A DNA stretch of 64,000 bases, taken from positions 26,001 through 90,000 of the forward strand of contig JAWQEG010001425.1 in NCBI GenBank assembly GCA_033782935.1, written 5' to 3'. The notes under the pieces were generated by a model. The model did no database searches, was not told where the DNA came from, and saw nothing but the letters and a program-made list of their open reading frames with translations. Shown piece by piece: positions 40,601-49,682 of this stretch. This DNA is from Petrolisthes cinctipes. Its lineage: Eukaryota; Arthropoda; Malacostraca; Decapoda; Porcellanidae. The position numbers were made by a program, and so were the translations under genes. Each line of letters opens with the position of its first letter. The first letter of the stretch is position 1.

Positions 40601-42193
40601 ATAGAAACCCCCGGAAGAAGAAAGAGTGAAAGAAAGATTCATGCTAACTTACTTAAATTATATCATGCAAGGGACATTGGATCTGTAGTCCTTATAACCG
40701 AGACAGATAGTCCTTCAGACGAGAAAGAACTGTTATCATTTGAATTATGTACTCCACTGCTAAATTCACAAGTGTTGCATAATCCAGAAACTAAAATTTC
40801 ACACCTCTCACAGCATCAGAATGACGACATCTGCACACTACTGTCTACTTATGAGCAGATTTTTGGTGATGTGCCGCAGCCATGCCGAGGGGTGGAACAT
40901 GACATCTTGCTGACCGACAATGCCATGCCCGTAAAACAACACCCCTACAGAGTAAATCCATGCAAGAGGAATGCTCTGCGGAGGGAGGTGGAGTTCCTGC
41001 TTCAGAATGGGTTGGCAGAGCAGAGTACCAGCGAGTGGGCCTCCCCTTGCCTGTTGGTGCCGAAGTCTGATGGCAACCACCGGCTTTGTACTGACTATAG
41101 GAGAGTCAATAGTTTAACCAAAGCTGATTGTTTTCCTCTCCCCAGGATGACAGACATCATCGATGACATTGGGGATGCTCAGTTCATTACCAAGTTAGAT
41201 TTGCTGAAGGGGTATTACCAGATCCCTTTGACAGTCAAGGCAAAGGAAGTGTCCGCCTTTGTGTTACCAGACGGACTCTACCAATACAAAGTTATGCCCT
41301 TTGGAATGCGTAATGCCCCTGCGACATTCCAGAGGCTGATAAATAGTGTGACTCGTGGCCTGCCTAACGTTCGTGTCTGCATTGACGACCTTGTGATCTT
41401 TACGACCACCTGGGAGGAGCATGTGACTAGTCTTCAGCAACTCTTCCATCGCATAGCTGAGGCTGGACTAACAGTTAACCTTCTGAGGAGTGAGCTAGGA
41501 CAAGCCGAGGTTACTTATTTAGGGCATGTGATTGGCCAAGGTAAAGTTGCACCAGTAAAATCCAAAGTGGAAGCTATTATTCAGTACCCTGCCCCAACAA
41601 CCCGAAAGGAAGTGATGAGGTTCTTAGGAATGGCTGGGTTTTATAGAAGATTTTGTCCTAACTTTGCTGATGTTTCCGCTCCCCTGTCTAACCTTGTCAG
41701 TCCCAGGAAGTCGTTTGTGTGGTCAAAAGAATGTCAGAATGCCTTTAATAACTTAAAGAGTCTGTTAACAACAGTGCCAGTACTGCGAGCTCCCGACTTC
41801 TCTCGACCTTTCAGTCTGCAAGTGGATGCTAGTGATATAGGGGCTGGGGCGGTTTTGATGCAAAGCGATGACAGAGATATCTTGCATCCAGTCTGTTTTA
41901 TGTCGGCCAAGTTTACACCGTATCAAAGAAATTATTCCACAATAGAAAAGGAAACCCTTGCCTTCCTTTTGGCCCTTGAAAAGTTCGAAGTATATGTAAA
42001 TGCCGCTACATACCCAGTGCATGTATTTAGTGATCACAACCCTTTACAATTTGTTAATAAGATGAAAAATAAAAATCAAAGATTGATGAGATGGTCAGTG
42101 GCACTTCAGCCCTATAATTTCATAATTAGCTATATACCTGGAAAAAACAATGTAATCGCAGATGCTCTCTCAAGAGTGCATAGTGTAGGTTAA
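37601..42193 (+). CDS. gag-pol: Gag-Pol polyprotein: Gag, protease, integrase, RT, RNase H
   Basis: I choose ATG 37601 (MEFNLDKFVE), which aligns with the start of the related element at 55481; the frame is open further upstream. The product is about 1530 residues. The zinc knuckle CYYCKQFGHIKGNC is near residue 355 and the protease RILRDTASSCS near 425. The integrase HHCC domain (HDFAGGHLG ... CHTCHVCQ) is near 683-723. The core has D in IIDCVGPM, D in VQSDQGTNF and E in GALERFHQTF (about 750-850), followed by a GPF-type motif (KYSGPFVVKEK). RT then has TKLDLLKGYYQIP near 1200 and VCIDDLVIF near 1260. RNase H runs from LQVDASDIGAGAV near 1406 to IADALSRVHS. All catalytic residues are present, so the protein may be active. 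Integrase ahead of RT is the Gmr1 order, not the usual Gypsy order. Confidence 0.93.
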   Translation: MEFNLDKFVENPSVPYLKSVKLRKEDWIVLGSHWGIACKKTWRKREIQEKVITELVNKRILDESAHALSEDPSGLLMMKLEAGKEERAHELLAWKERAEERRFQLELLTKQAELGITLRPTDGTGSDTFDIMKQSRLVPSFDENDPEEFFLQFEKTATSLSWHTKYWPVLIQTNLVGKGRSVYLSLDINESKNYKVIKKSVLNAYQLTPEFYRQKFRNIRKGDASSYIELSHTVRKLGKRWLDSNNVETREELEELVLLEQYKRAVPWEVKAYLEEHEVRSLVRAATLAENYALTHKGFRYRSPHQLESRKADSKVLGGNSVRIFSPLSGEGGPDKAGGSTTSSYSPGKRELMCYYCKQFGHIKGNCPRLLARQKSSKQISMTCNNDIDHIPSDIHSETKSELFEPFQFGGFVSVSDHGKCFPVRILRDTASSCSILLKSAVPFIEDVLTGEEVVLQGVSGAVTVPYGRVFLKTDLVSKNVNVAIQDKLPVEGVSFLLGNDIAGNKVVPNPIVTSVPTRVNNTDALEKEIPGLFPSCAVTRNMKKNAECDVVPSTTDDEDDDSGIGSLFQTDVVHNSPVLPEEVVSPVAGSHIDTESVLVDTVPVSRDMLSEAQRGDPELKSLFARAVDLNESEKLSVCYYLDNDVLMRKFRLADIAANEEWNVTRQIIVPSCYRKDILSLAHDFAGGHLGINKTYNKILPNFFWPGLRRDVAKYCHTCHVCQVAGKPNQVLKKAPLQPIVPLTEPFSKVIIDCVGPMPKTKKGNQFLLTIMCATTRYPEAIPLKKITTKAVVNVLLRFFTQYGIPKYVQSDQGTNFTSNVFKQVMKELGITHYTATAYHPQSQGALERFHQTFKSMLTKYYIESDKDWDDGVHFMLYAIRSCPQESLGFTPFSLVYGHTVRGPLEVMKECWVDKDLGMPLPQYVKKFRELLKRANELARSNLSKAQTAMKNTYDLKAVEKSFKPGDSVLAFLPLYSKPFQSKYSGPFVVKEKLSDLNYLIETPGRRKSERKIHANLLKLYHARDIGSVVLITETDSPSDEKELLSFELCTPLLNSQVLHNPETKISHLSQHQNDDICTLLSTYEQIFGDVPQPCRGVEHDILLTDNAMPVKQHPYRVNPCKRNALRREVEFLLQNGLAEQSTSEWASPCLLVPKSDGNHRLCTDYRRVNSLTKADCFPLPRMTDIIDDIGDAQFITKLDLLKGYYQIPLTVKAKEVSAFVLPDGLYQYKVMPFGMRNAPATFQRLINSVTRGLPNVRVCIDDLVIFTTTWEEHVTSLQQLFHRIAEAGLTVNLLRSELGQAEVTYLGHVIGQGKVAPVKSKVEAIIQYPAPTTRKEVMRFLGMAGFYRRFCPNFADVSAPLSNLVSPRKSFVWSKECQNAFNNLKSLLTTVPVLRAPDFSRPFSLQVDASDIGAGAVLMQSDDRDILHPVCFMSAKFTPYQRNYSTIEKETLAFLLALEKFEVYVNAATYPVHVFSDHNPLQFVNKMKNKNQRLMRWSVALQPYNFIISYIPGKNNVIADALSRVHSVG

Positions 42194-42332
42194 AAGATGG
42201 ATGTACAAAAGGTTGTGTTCCTTTAAGGAATTAGGCTTAATATTAATTTAGGTTAAGGTTGTGAATGTCATATTAAAAAAATTAGTTTTGTTAATCAAAC
42301 TGGTGGGATAGAGAAAGCCTAAAGGCTTTCTT

Positions 42333-42344
42333 TTGAGAGGGAGG
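42333..42344 (+). promoter_or_regulatory. Polypurine tract of Gypsy copy 2
   Basis: ttgagagggagg directly precedes the 3' LTR at 42345, as expected for plus-strand priming. Confidence 0.75.
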
Positions 42345-42888
42345 TGTTATGAATACCTGGATTCACTCCACCACTTTGATTCAAAACTCCATGTATTGAA
42401 ACCAATCTTGTATGAAACTGTGGTTCAGTTCCTGTTTTAGTGGGCATACAGTGTATAGAGGGCGTACCAGTAGTTTCCCTTCTGGTTATTACTTGAGGCT
42501 GACTCTAGTTTGAGGGTATAAAAGGAGCAGACTTGGGTCTCACAGTCAGTCTCTGCATACCAGGGTAGGATAAACAGTGTGTTCCATGGATCTACCTCAG
42601 CTCCAGCTTTGTCCCTCCGAAATGGCTAAGTGTTGATATTGTTCTCTTATACTGTGCTCCTATAGGAATATTGTTTATTATTATTATTATAATTAGGGTA
42701 CATATTGTGTTGTGTTATTGTGTTAATGTTGGGTGAATGTAATGGAGTAAGACTTGGGTCATGAATTGGAGATTTGTGTAATGTTCTGTTTGTTGTTTAA
42801 TGGTTTTTTTAAATATATGTATTAAAATATCAGTCTGTTTATATGTCCAGGGGTTACCATTTAACTGATAGAAGGGCATAACTTAACA
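42345..42888 (+). repeat. 3' LTR of Gypsy copy 2
   Basis: It is nearly identical to the 5' LTR, with TATA box tataaaag at 42517-42524. It ends CTTAACA, then GTAC (target duplication) and the interrupted LINE. Confidence 0.93.
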
Positions 42889-43914
42889 GTACTATCTCCT
42901 TGTTCCGGTATCCAAACTGTCGCTTTATGTACCCTAACATCCTTTGGGCTTTCTTCTCAGCCTCAATACACTGCTTTGAGAACTTGAGGTCGCTGGTGAT
43001 AGTTACACCCAAGTCTTTCTCAGTATCAGTGCTTACGAGAGCATTGCCCTTAAGGTTATACTCTGTTCGGGGGTTTCTGTGGCCTATATGCATAACTTTG
43101 CATTTGTTCACGTTAAATGGCATTTGCCACGTGTCAGACCACTCCCCGATCTTCCTAAGATCTTCTTGTAAGCGGGTAGTATTTCCTTCTTTCGCGACAT
43201 TCATACCAAGCTTAGTATCATAGGCGAATTTGGAAATCTTGGCAACCATGTCACCATCCACGTCATTAACATAGATGATAAACAGTAGTGGTCCCAGAAC
43301 AGAACCTTGGGGAACACCGTTAGTAACGGGCACCCACTCTGAAGCCTGTCCATTCACTACCACCCGCTGCCGTCTGTCACTTAGCCAGTTCTCTATCCAA
43401 TTTGCCATATTTCCGTCTATGCCCAGTGCACGCACTTTCCGAAGGTGGGGTACCTTATCAAAGGCTTTCTGAAAGTCTAAGTAGACAACATCGACCGCTT
43501 TATCCCGATCATGCTCACTGAAAACAAAATGGAAGAATTCCACCAGATTTGTGAGGCATGACCGGTGCTGCCGGAACCCATGCTGGGAACCCCTCAGTAG
43601 CAAATTTGATTCTAAGTGTGCTGTTATTTTGTCCACCATGATGCTCTCCATGAGTTTACAGACTATCGAGGTTAAACTGATGGGTCTGTAGTTTGACGGT
43701 TGGCTAGCATCTCCCTTCTTGAAGATAGGAGTCACCTCTGCCTCACGCCAGTCTCTAGGAACGCATCCAGTCTGGATTACCCTGTTGAAGACCATGCACA
43801 GGTGCCGTGATACTTCACCATGCACTTCTTTCAACACTCTAGGTAAGAACCCATCCGGACCGGGGGACTTGTTTGCTTTTAATTTGATTATTTTTCTCTC
43901 GATTTCTTCTTGGG
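42889..43914 (-). pseudogene. Reverse transcriptase part of the CR1-like LINE split by Gypsy copy 2
   Basis: The frame begins near 43914 (LTQEEIERKIIKLKANKSPG) and shows GPDGFLPRVL, PSNYRPISLTS, YLDFQKAFDKVPH (motif A) and NGVPQGSVLGPLLFIIYVND. The catalytic motif reads FAYD rather than FADD. It ends at the LTR boundary 42889 after GYRNKEIVLLSY and continues in function at 36886. The 5' end of the LINE is missing: the frame runs upstream into a TATG/TCTC microsatellite, so the copy is 5'-truncated. The substitution and the insertion both disable it. Confidence 0.87.
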
Positions 43915-44410
43915 TGAGAGAGACATACATACAGAGAGAGAGACATACATACATACATACAGAGAGAGAGACATACATAACATACATACAGAGAGAGAGA
44001 CATACATACATACATACAGAGAGAGAGACATACATACAGAGAGACATACATACATACATACATACAGAGAGAGAGACATACATACATACATACAGAGAGA
44101 GGCATACATACATACATACAGAGAGACATACATACATACATACAGAGAGAGACATACATACAGAGAGAGAGACATACATACATACATACATACAGAGAGA
44201 GACATACATACATACATACAGAGAGACATACATACATACAGAGACATACATACATACATACATACATACAGATAGAGATACATACATACAGAGAGACATA
44301 CATACATACATACAGAGATACATACATACAGATAAACATACATACATACATACATACAGAGAGACATACATACATACATACATACAGAGAGAGACATACA
44401 TACATACATA
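43915..44410. repeat. CATA/GAGA compound microsatellite (left part)
   Basis: The pattern (CATA)2-5 followed by CAGA(GA)n repeats irregularly over about 495 bp. It is interrupted at 44411 by a TA-flanked element and resumes at 46131. All frames are largely open, producing spurious 'CMYVCMYVSL' ORFs. Confidence 0.93.
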
Positions 44411-44701
44411 CAGTAGCCCAAGAAAGTTCGCCGACTAAAAATTAACGTACCGGCAACCTCTATACCTGTCATTCTCGTCCCAAGCCTTTATCATCTCCAT
44501 ACCCATGATCTGTCAGCGTTGTCAAGGTTTCTTTCCTTTCGTCTCAGGTGTGAACTCAGAGTTTAGACGCGTGAGTTTCGACGAAGGGTTATATATATTT
44601 ATTATATAATTCTGTGAACATTATGAAAAATAATAGAAATGAAAGGCAAATGGGTGTGTGGGTGGGGGTGAGACCGAGGTGACCGAGGTGGGGAGGGTCT
44701 G

Positions 44702-44754
<53 letters not shown>

Positions 44755-45225
44755 ACAGACAGAGAGAGAGAGGTGGAGGTATGATAGTTTGTGAAAAATG
44801 TCAAAATGGAAGACTAGAAAAATGGATAGCAAAGAAGGATGATGAAGGAAGAGGTCAAAATGAGGATAAGAAGGAAGAAGGTTTAATGCCGATGACAAGA
44901 AGGGAAGGAAGGAAGGATTGAAGAAAATAACAACGATGGCTTGAGCCTTGGGCAAAGGCTACGTGTGTGTGTGTGTGTGTGGCATCTAAAAGTCTGCTGT
45001 GAGTTGGCAGAAGGCCAATATTAACCGTTTAATAGATCACATCAGAGTAATTATCTCTTTCTCTCATTGCATTCGTATAAGAACAGTGTTGAAATAGGCT
45101 TATTGTTTAATATTCCATATTCGAAAAATATTCAGTAGGCAACATGCGAATGCGAATGCGAATCTTAAAAAAACATGCGAATGCAAATACAAATATTCGG
45201 ACCACCTCTACTACGGACTAATGTG

Positions 45226-45264
<39 letters not shown>

Positions 45265-45794
45265 TCCACTTAGACGATTAAGGGCCTGTGGCCACATGGG
45301 TTGGACAGGGGAGGTCAGGTCACGTGCACTCTCTCTCTCTCTCTCCCCCCCCTCTCTCTCTCTCCACATTGCCTTCCTTCACTTTTCCTGTTTCAGCAAG
45401 CATCGATCATTCTTCCTTTCTCTAGCTCCCTTCTCCCTCCATCATTCTTTTCAGCTTCTTTCCCCTTCCTGTTATGATCCTACTTTCCCTCTTTCAGTCC
45501 TCCCTCCCTACTTCCTTCCCTCTCTTATTTAACTCCTCCTTATCCTCATTTTGGCCTCTTCCTTCATCATCCTTCTTTGCTATCCATTTTGACATTTTTC
45601 ACAACCTATCATACCTCCACCTCTCTCTCTCTCTCTCTGTCTGTACACACACACACACATCCTTCAGACCCCCATCGCACCATCCATCCATCACCTTTTG
45701 GTCTCACCTCCACCCACACAGCCATACTAACCAACCCTCCCAGCTAGCGTATAGCACCGTCATGACGGCCTATTGGGAACCCGGCTTAAGAGTG

Positions 45795-45827
<33 letters not shown>

Positions 45828-46130
45828 CAGTGAGGTGTTTCTTGTGCTAGGGAATAAACTATCAAAATATAATACAATGTCTTTCTCTCATTTGCCTTTC
45901 ATTTCCATTGTTTTTCATAATGTTCACAGAATTATATAATAAATATATATAACCCTTCGTCGAAACTCACACGTCTAAACTCTGAGTTCACACCTGAGAC
46001 GAAAGGAAAGAAACCTTGACAACGCTGACAGATCATGGGTATGGAGATGATAAAGGCTTGGGACGAGAATGACAGGTATAGAGGTTGCCGGTACGTTAAT
46101 TTTTAGTCGGCGAACTTTCTTGGGCTACTG
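44411..46130. mobile_element. TA-flanked long-TIR element (Tc1/mariner-type end), no transposase
   Basis: The ends CAGTAGCCCAAGAAAG and CTTTCTTGGGCTACTG are inverted, and TA dinucleotides flank both sides (44409-44410, 46131-46132). The arms match for about 290 bp with few differences (through 'catttgcctttcatt'). They then continue in diverged form, including a mirrored 'tagctatccattttgacat'-like block at 44800-44850 and 45580-45600. The interior holds (GT)n at about 44707-44752, (AC)n at about 45228-45262, (CT)n near 45330-45365 and (GT)n near 45798-45824. No transposase ORF is visible, so it is non-autonomous. Confidence 0.85.
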
Positions 46131-46362
46131 TACATACAGAGAGACATACATACATACATACAGAGAGAGAGACATACATACATACATACAGAGAGAGAGA
46201 CATACATACAGAGAGACATACATACATACAGAGAGAGAGACATACATACATACATACAGAGAGAGAGAGACATACATACATACAGAGAGAGAGACATACA
46301 TACATACATACATACAGAGAGAGACATACATACATACAGAGAGACATACATACATACATACA
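46131..46362. repeat. CATA/GAGA compound microsatellite (right part)
   Basis: It is the continuation of the array at 43915-44410 beyond the TA-flanked element, with the same units and orientation. It ends at 'cactccaactccaaataaaa'. Confidence 0.92.
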
Positions 46363-46394
46363 CTCCAACTCCAAATAAAACTCTTCTCTCCCTC

Positions 46395-46590
46395 TTAAAA
46401 AAAAAAAAAAAAAAAATCTACCCCAAAAAAATCGACCAAAAAAAAAAAAAATTCGACCCCCCAAAAAAATCGACCAAAAAAATTCGACCACAAAAAAAAA
46501 ATCTACCCCCAAAAAAAAATCGACCAAAAAAAAAAATCGACCAAAAAAAAAATCGACCAAAAAAAAAAAAAAAAAAAAATTCGACCACCA
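46395..46590. repeat. A-rich minisatellite with TCGACC units
   Basis: About ten imperfect units of A(6-19) followed by tCGACC or tCTACC span about 190 bp. On the minus strand they read as GGTCGA plus a T run. Confidence 0.88.
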
Positions 46591-46639
46591 CAAGAAGCAA
46601 CAGCTCTCTGGTTCGCCCTCTGCAGCACCACAGAACCTT

Positions 46640-46777
46640 ACCAGCCACAGTACATACATACACAAAGATATACATACATACATACACAGATAGAAACATA
46701 CACACACACACACACACATACATACACACATAGATATACATACATACACACACACACATAGATATACACAGATAGAA

Positions 46778-46816
<39 letters not shown>

Positions 46817-47060
46817 TACACAGATAGAAACATACACACACACACAAACACATACATACACAGATAGAAACATACACACACACACACACACACATACATA
46901 CACAGATAGGAACATACATACACACACACACATACATACACAAAGATATACATACATACATACACACATACATACATACACAGATAGAAACATACACACA
47001 GACACACACACACATAGATATACACATATGCACAAACACACTGACACACAGTATTAAACA
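46640..47060. repeat. Compound ACAC/ACAT microsatellite with ACAGATAGAAAC units
   Basis: ACATACAC tracts are punctuated at 30-70 base intervals by 'acacagatagaaacatacac' (six or so) and 'catagatatacac' phrases. Confidence 0.85.
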
Positions 47061-47083
47061 GCACAGCACCTGCACAGCTTAAC

Positions 47084-47340
47084 AATACACATTACACACA
47101 CAACACCTAACACTTTTTCGTGATGTGTGTGTGTGTGTATGTGTGTGTGTATGTGTGGTTGTAAATACACATTACACACACAACACCTAACACTTTTTCG
47201 TGATGTGTGTGTGTGTGTGTGTATGTGTGTGTGTATGTGTGGTTGTAAATACACATTACACACACAACACCTAACACTTTTTCGTGATGTGTGTGTGTGT
47301 GTGTGTATGTGTGTGTGTATGTGTGGTTGTAAATACACAT
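47084..47340. repeat. Tandem repeat of about 80 bp, three copies
   Basis: The unit 'aatacacattacacacacaa...ctttttcgtgatg(TG)n...gtggttgta' starts at about 47084, 47164 and 47248. The copies differ mostly in TG tract length. Confidence 0.88.
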
Positions 47341-47516
47341 ACACACACACACACACACACAGTTTCTTCCTCTACACACACACAGTTTCTTCCTCTACAC
47401 ACACACACACACAGTTTCTTCCTCTACACACACACACACAGTTTCTTCCTCTACACACACACACACACACAGTTTCTTCCTCTACACACACACACACACA
47501 CACACACAGTTTCTTC

Positions 47517-47559
<43 letters not shown>

Positions 47560-47730
47560 CTTCCTCTACACACACACACACACACACACAGTTTCTTCCT
47601 CTACACACACACACACACACACACACAGTTTCTTCCTCTACACACACACACACACACAGTTTCTTCCTCTACACACACACACACACACAGTTTCTTCCTC
47701 TACACACACACACACACACACAGTTTCTTC

Positions 47731-47767
<37 letters not shown>

Positions 47768-47909
47768 CTTCCTCTACACACACACACACACACACACAGT
47801 TTCTTCCTCTACACACACACACACACACACAGTTTCTTCCTCTACACACACACACACACACACACAGTTTCTTCCTCTACACACACACACACACACACAG
47901 TTTCTTCCC

Positions 47910-47964
<55 letters not shown>

Positions 47965-48054
47965 CTTCCTCTACACACACACACACACACACACAGTTTC
48001 TTCCTCTACACACACACACACACACACAGTTTCTTCCTCTACACACACACACAC
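47340..48054. repeat. Minisatellite: AGTTTCTTCCTCTAC blocks separated by variable (AC)n
   Basis: About 20 copies of the conserved 15-mer AGTTTCTTCCTCTAC alternate with AC runs of 6-40 bases. One copy reads ttcttcccct. Frames are open on both strands by chance. Confidence 0.95.
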
Positions 48055-48091
48055 CAGTTTGACACACATTTCGCGCTAGATCTAAAGAGTA

Positions 48092-48254
48092 CAGTCGGCG
48101 GCAAAAGTCCTGTCGCCTCACTTGCTTCACCGAGACACGCGATATTCATAGACTCGGGATTATTAGGTGTAGAAAACGTGCGTATTTTTCGAGTCCATAA
48201 ACACTGCCTGTCTCGGTGAAGCATGTGAGGCGACAGGACTTATGCCGCCGACTG
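48092..48254. mobile_element. MITE 1: 163-bp TA-flanked palindromic element
   Basis: The ends CAGTCGGCGGCAAAAGTC and (inverted) GACTTATGCCGCCGACTG show inverted repeats of about 46 bp with one mismatch (gcaaaag versus gcataag). TA flanks at 48090-48091 and 48255-48256. The size and TA duplication fit a Tc1/mariner-type MITE. Confidence 0.9.
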
Positions 48255-48256
48255 TA

Positions 48257-48408
48257 CACTGGATCAAAAAAGTGTGGGGCAGCTGTGGTCCGATGGTTCT
48301 GTAAAAGATCACTACAGCTCTTGATAAACCAGCTCGTTTTCAGTAGCCATCGTCTTAGGTGTCAGAATGTTTCACGAGAGAAAGGCGCGATACTTTTTTG
48401 ATCGAGTG
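48257..48408. mobile_element. MITE 2: 152-bp TA-flanked element abutting MITE 1
   Basis: The ends CACTGGATCAAAAAAGT and (inverted) ACTTTTTTGATCGAGTG are flanked by TA (48255-48256, shared with MITE 1, and 48409-48410). It has no ORF. Confidence 0.85.
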
Positions 48409-48570
48409 TACAGTTACTCATAAAAATTAAGACCCCCCCCCCCCAGGCCAGTCACCTTCTTATACGTGTGATATCGGTTCTGGCAACAGTGATGGAGCTT
48501 GAGATATGAAGTTAATCTGCTCGACTCACTTTGATGAAACGGAACATGAGTTGAGATAATGTTTCGAGAG

Positions 48571-48726
48571 AGAGACATACATACATACATACAGAGAGAG
48601 AGACATACATATATACATACAGAGAGAGAGACATACATACAGAGAGAGAGACATACATACATACATACAGAGAGAGAGACATACATACAGAGAGAGAGAC
48701 ATACATACAGAGAGAGAGAGACATAC
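48571..48726. repeat. CATA/GAGA microsatellite, left of Gypsy copy 3
   Basis: It has the same unit style as 43915-44410. The last four bases ATAC are duplicated at 59520-59523, marking the insertion point of the LTR element. The right remainder is 59520-59600. Confidence 0.9.
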
Positions 48727-48930
48727 TGTTACGGAAACTAGTATCATGAAAGTATCCAAAGCAGGAGCTAATAATTGTAATGATTGTTCGCCGGCTCCTG
48801 GTTAGGGTATTTCTATATAAAGTTAAACGGGATGGAATTGGAGCAGATTCATAGTCACTACTGGTTCCGAAAACTGACTTCGAACATGGCAGATTTTCTA
48901 TAAAAGCCAGGGTTTCTTGGGAGAAGTCAG
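48727..48930 (+). repeat. 5' LTR of Gypsy copy 3, first part
   Basis: It matches 58921-59125. It has a TATA-like box tatataa at about 48814-48820. It ends at the LINE insertion; ggagaagtcag (48920-48930) is repeated at 54978-54988. Confidence 0.92.
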
Positions 48931-49682
48931 CACCATTATGCGTCCAGACTTTGTACCGTCCAGACCTCGTCCTCTTAGTGCATAGCAACAACAGACACCA
49001 GTATTGTTCGTGGAGTTACCTTGGTGTACCGAGGCCTCTTACCGGCAGTACTCTGTTGTTTCTCTGCCCTGTGTAAAGTAATTAAGTAAGTAAATTTGCA
49101 GCGTTTTGCTGCACTGCTGTGTACACCTTCAGTGATTTGTTTTTTGCTGGAGGACAACCAGTAGTATATGGTAGCTAGTAGTTAGTTGTTCCCCACACCA
49201 GACCCGCAGCACTCACTGCCTCAGGGGAAACCCTGTGGTAGGGGGGCCCAGTAGTCTGGTGCGTCATTTGGGCACCTCTTTTTCTTAAACTACTTTTTCT
49301 TCTATATTTTCCGTGCGACCTCCTGGGCCTACGGTTGTCTCTTGGCTGAGCAACGGTATTCGCTTGGGAGGTGGGTTCTAACTACACCACCCCTCGCATT
49401 AGTCAGGTTCGGTGGTGGGGAAGTTCCTTCCGCACAAACTCCGATCCCCTAGCTGGTACTGGAGAACGCCGCCAGGCTACCACTAGGGGGGGGCGAGTAA
49501 AGGTAACTTTTATTCCCTAAATTATTGTCCATTTTTGGGGGTTGATACAATAGTTCAGGGAGGTAGGTGAGTGTGCGAGGAGAGGGGTCGGACGTAGTCC
49601 GATGCCCCGGATGGATGAACCCCCGACTAGCCTCCCTCCTCCTCAAGGAGGGAGGTTAACGACCAAGGACCAAACTAGGACA

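Larger units (their letters stand above)
36891..42888 (+). mobile_element. Gypsy-type LTR retrotransposon with integrase before RT (Gmr1-like), apparently intact
   Basis: LTRs 36891-37438 (548 bp) and 42345-42888 (544 bp) start TGTTATGAAT and end CTTAACA. They differ mainly by a short (AT)n length change and one substitution. Target duplication GTAC is present on both sides (36887-36890, 42889-42892). The primer site TGGGGGCCTGTCCGGGA follows the 5' LTR and a purine tract gagagggagg precedes the 3' LTR. One uninterrupted ORF holds gag, protease, integrase, RT and RNase H in that order. The element lies inside a CR1-like LINE. Confidence 0.95.

Noticed and set aside
43888..44472. Long Met/Tyr/Val/Cys or Thr/His/Arg/Glu repeat proteins on both strands
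   Set aside because: They come from the CATA/GAGA microsatellite. Only the part after 43914 on the minus strand (the LINE RT) is a real coding remnant. Frames at 46069-46398, 48414-48759 and 59424-59731 are rejected for the same reason.
46096..47085. 329-codon minus-strand frame
   Set aside because: It spans three different low-complexity arrays (ACAC/ACAT, A-rich TCGACC, CATA/GAGA) and has no protein-like segment.
47127..48219. 311-codon frames of Thr/His and Ser repeats; CRISPR-like look of regularly spaced 15-mers
   Set aside because: Spacers are pure AC dinucleotide runs, not unique sequences, and the context is eukaryotic. It is a minisatellite, neither a gene nor a CRISPR array.
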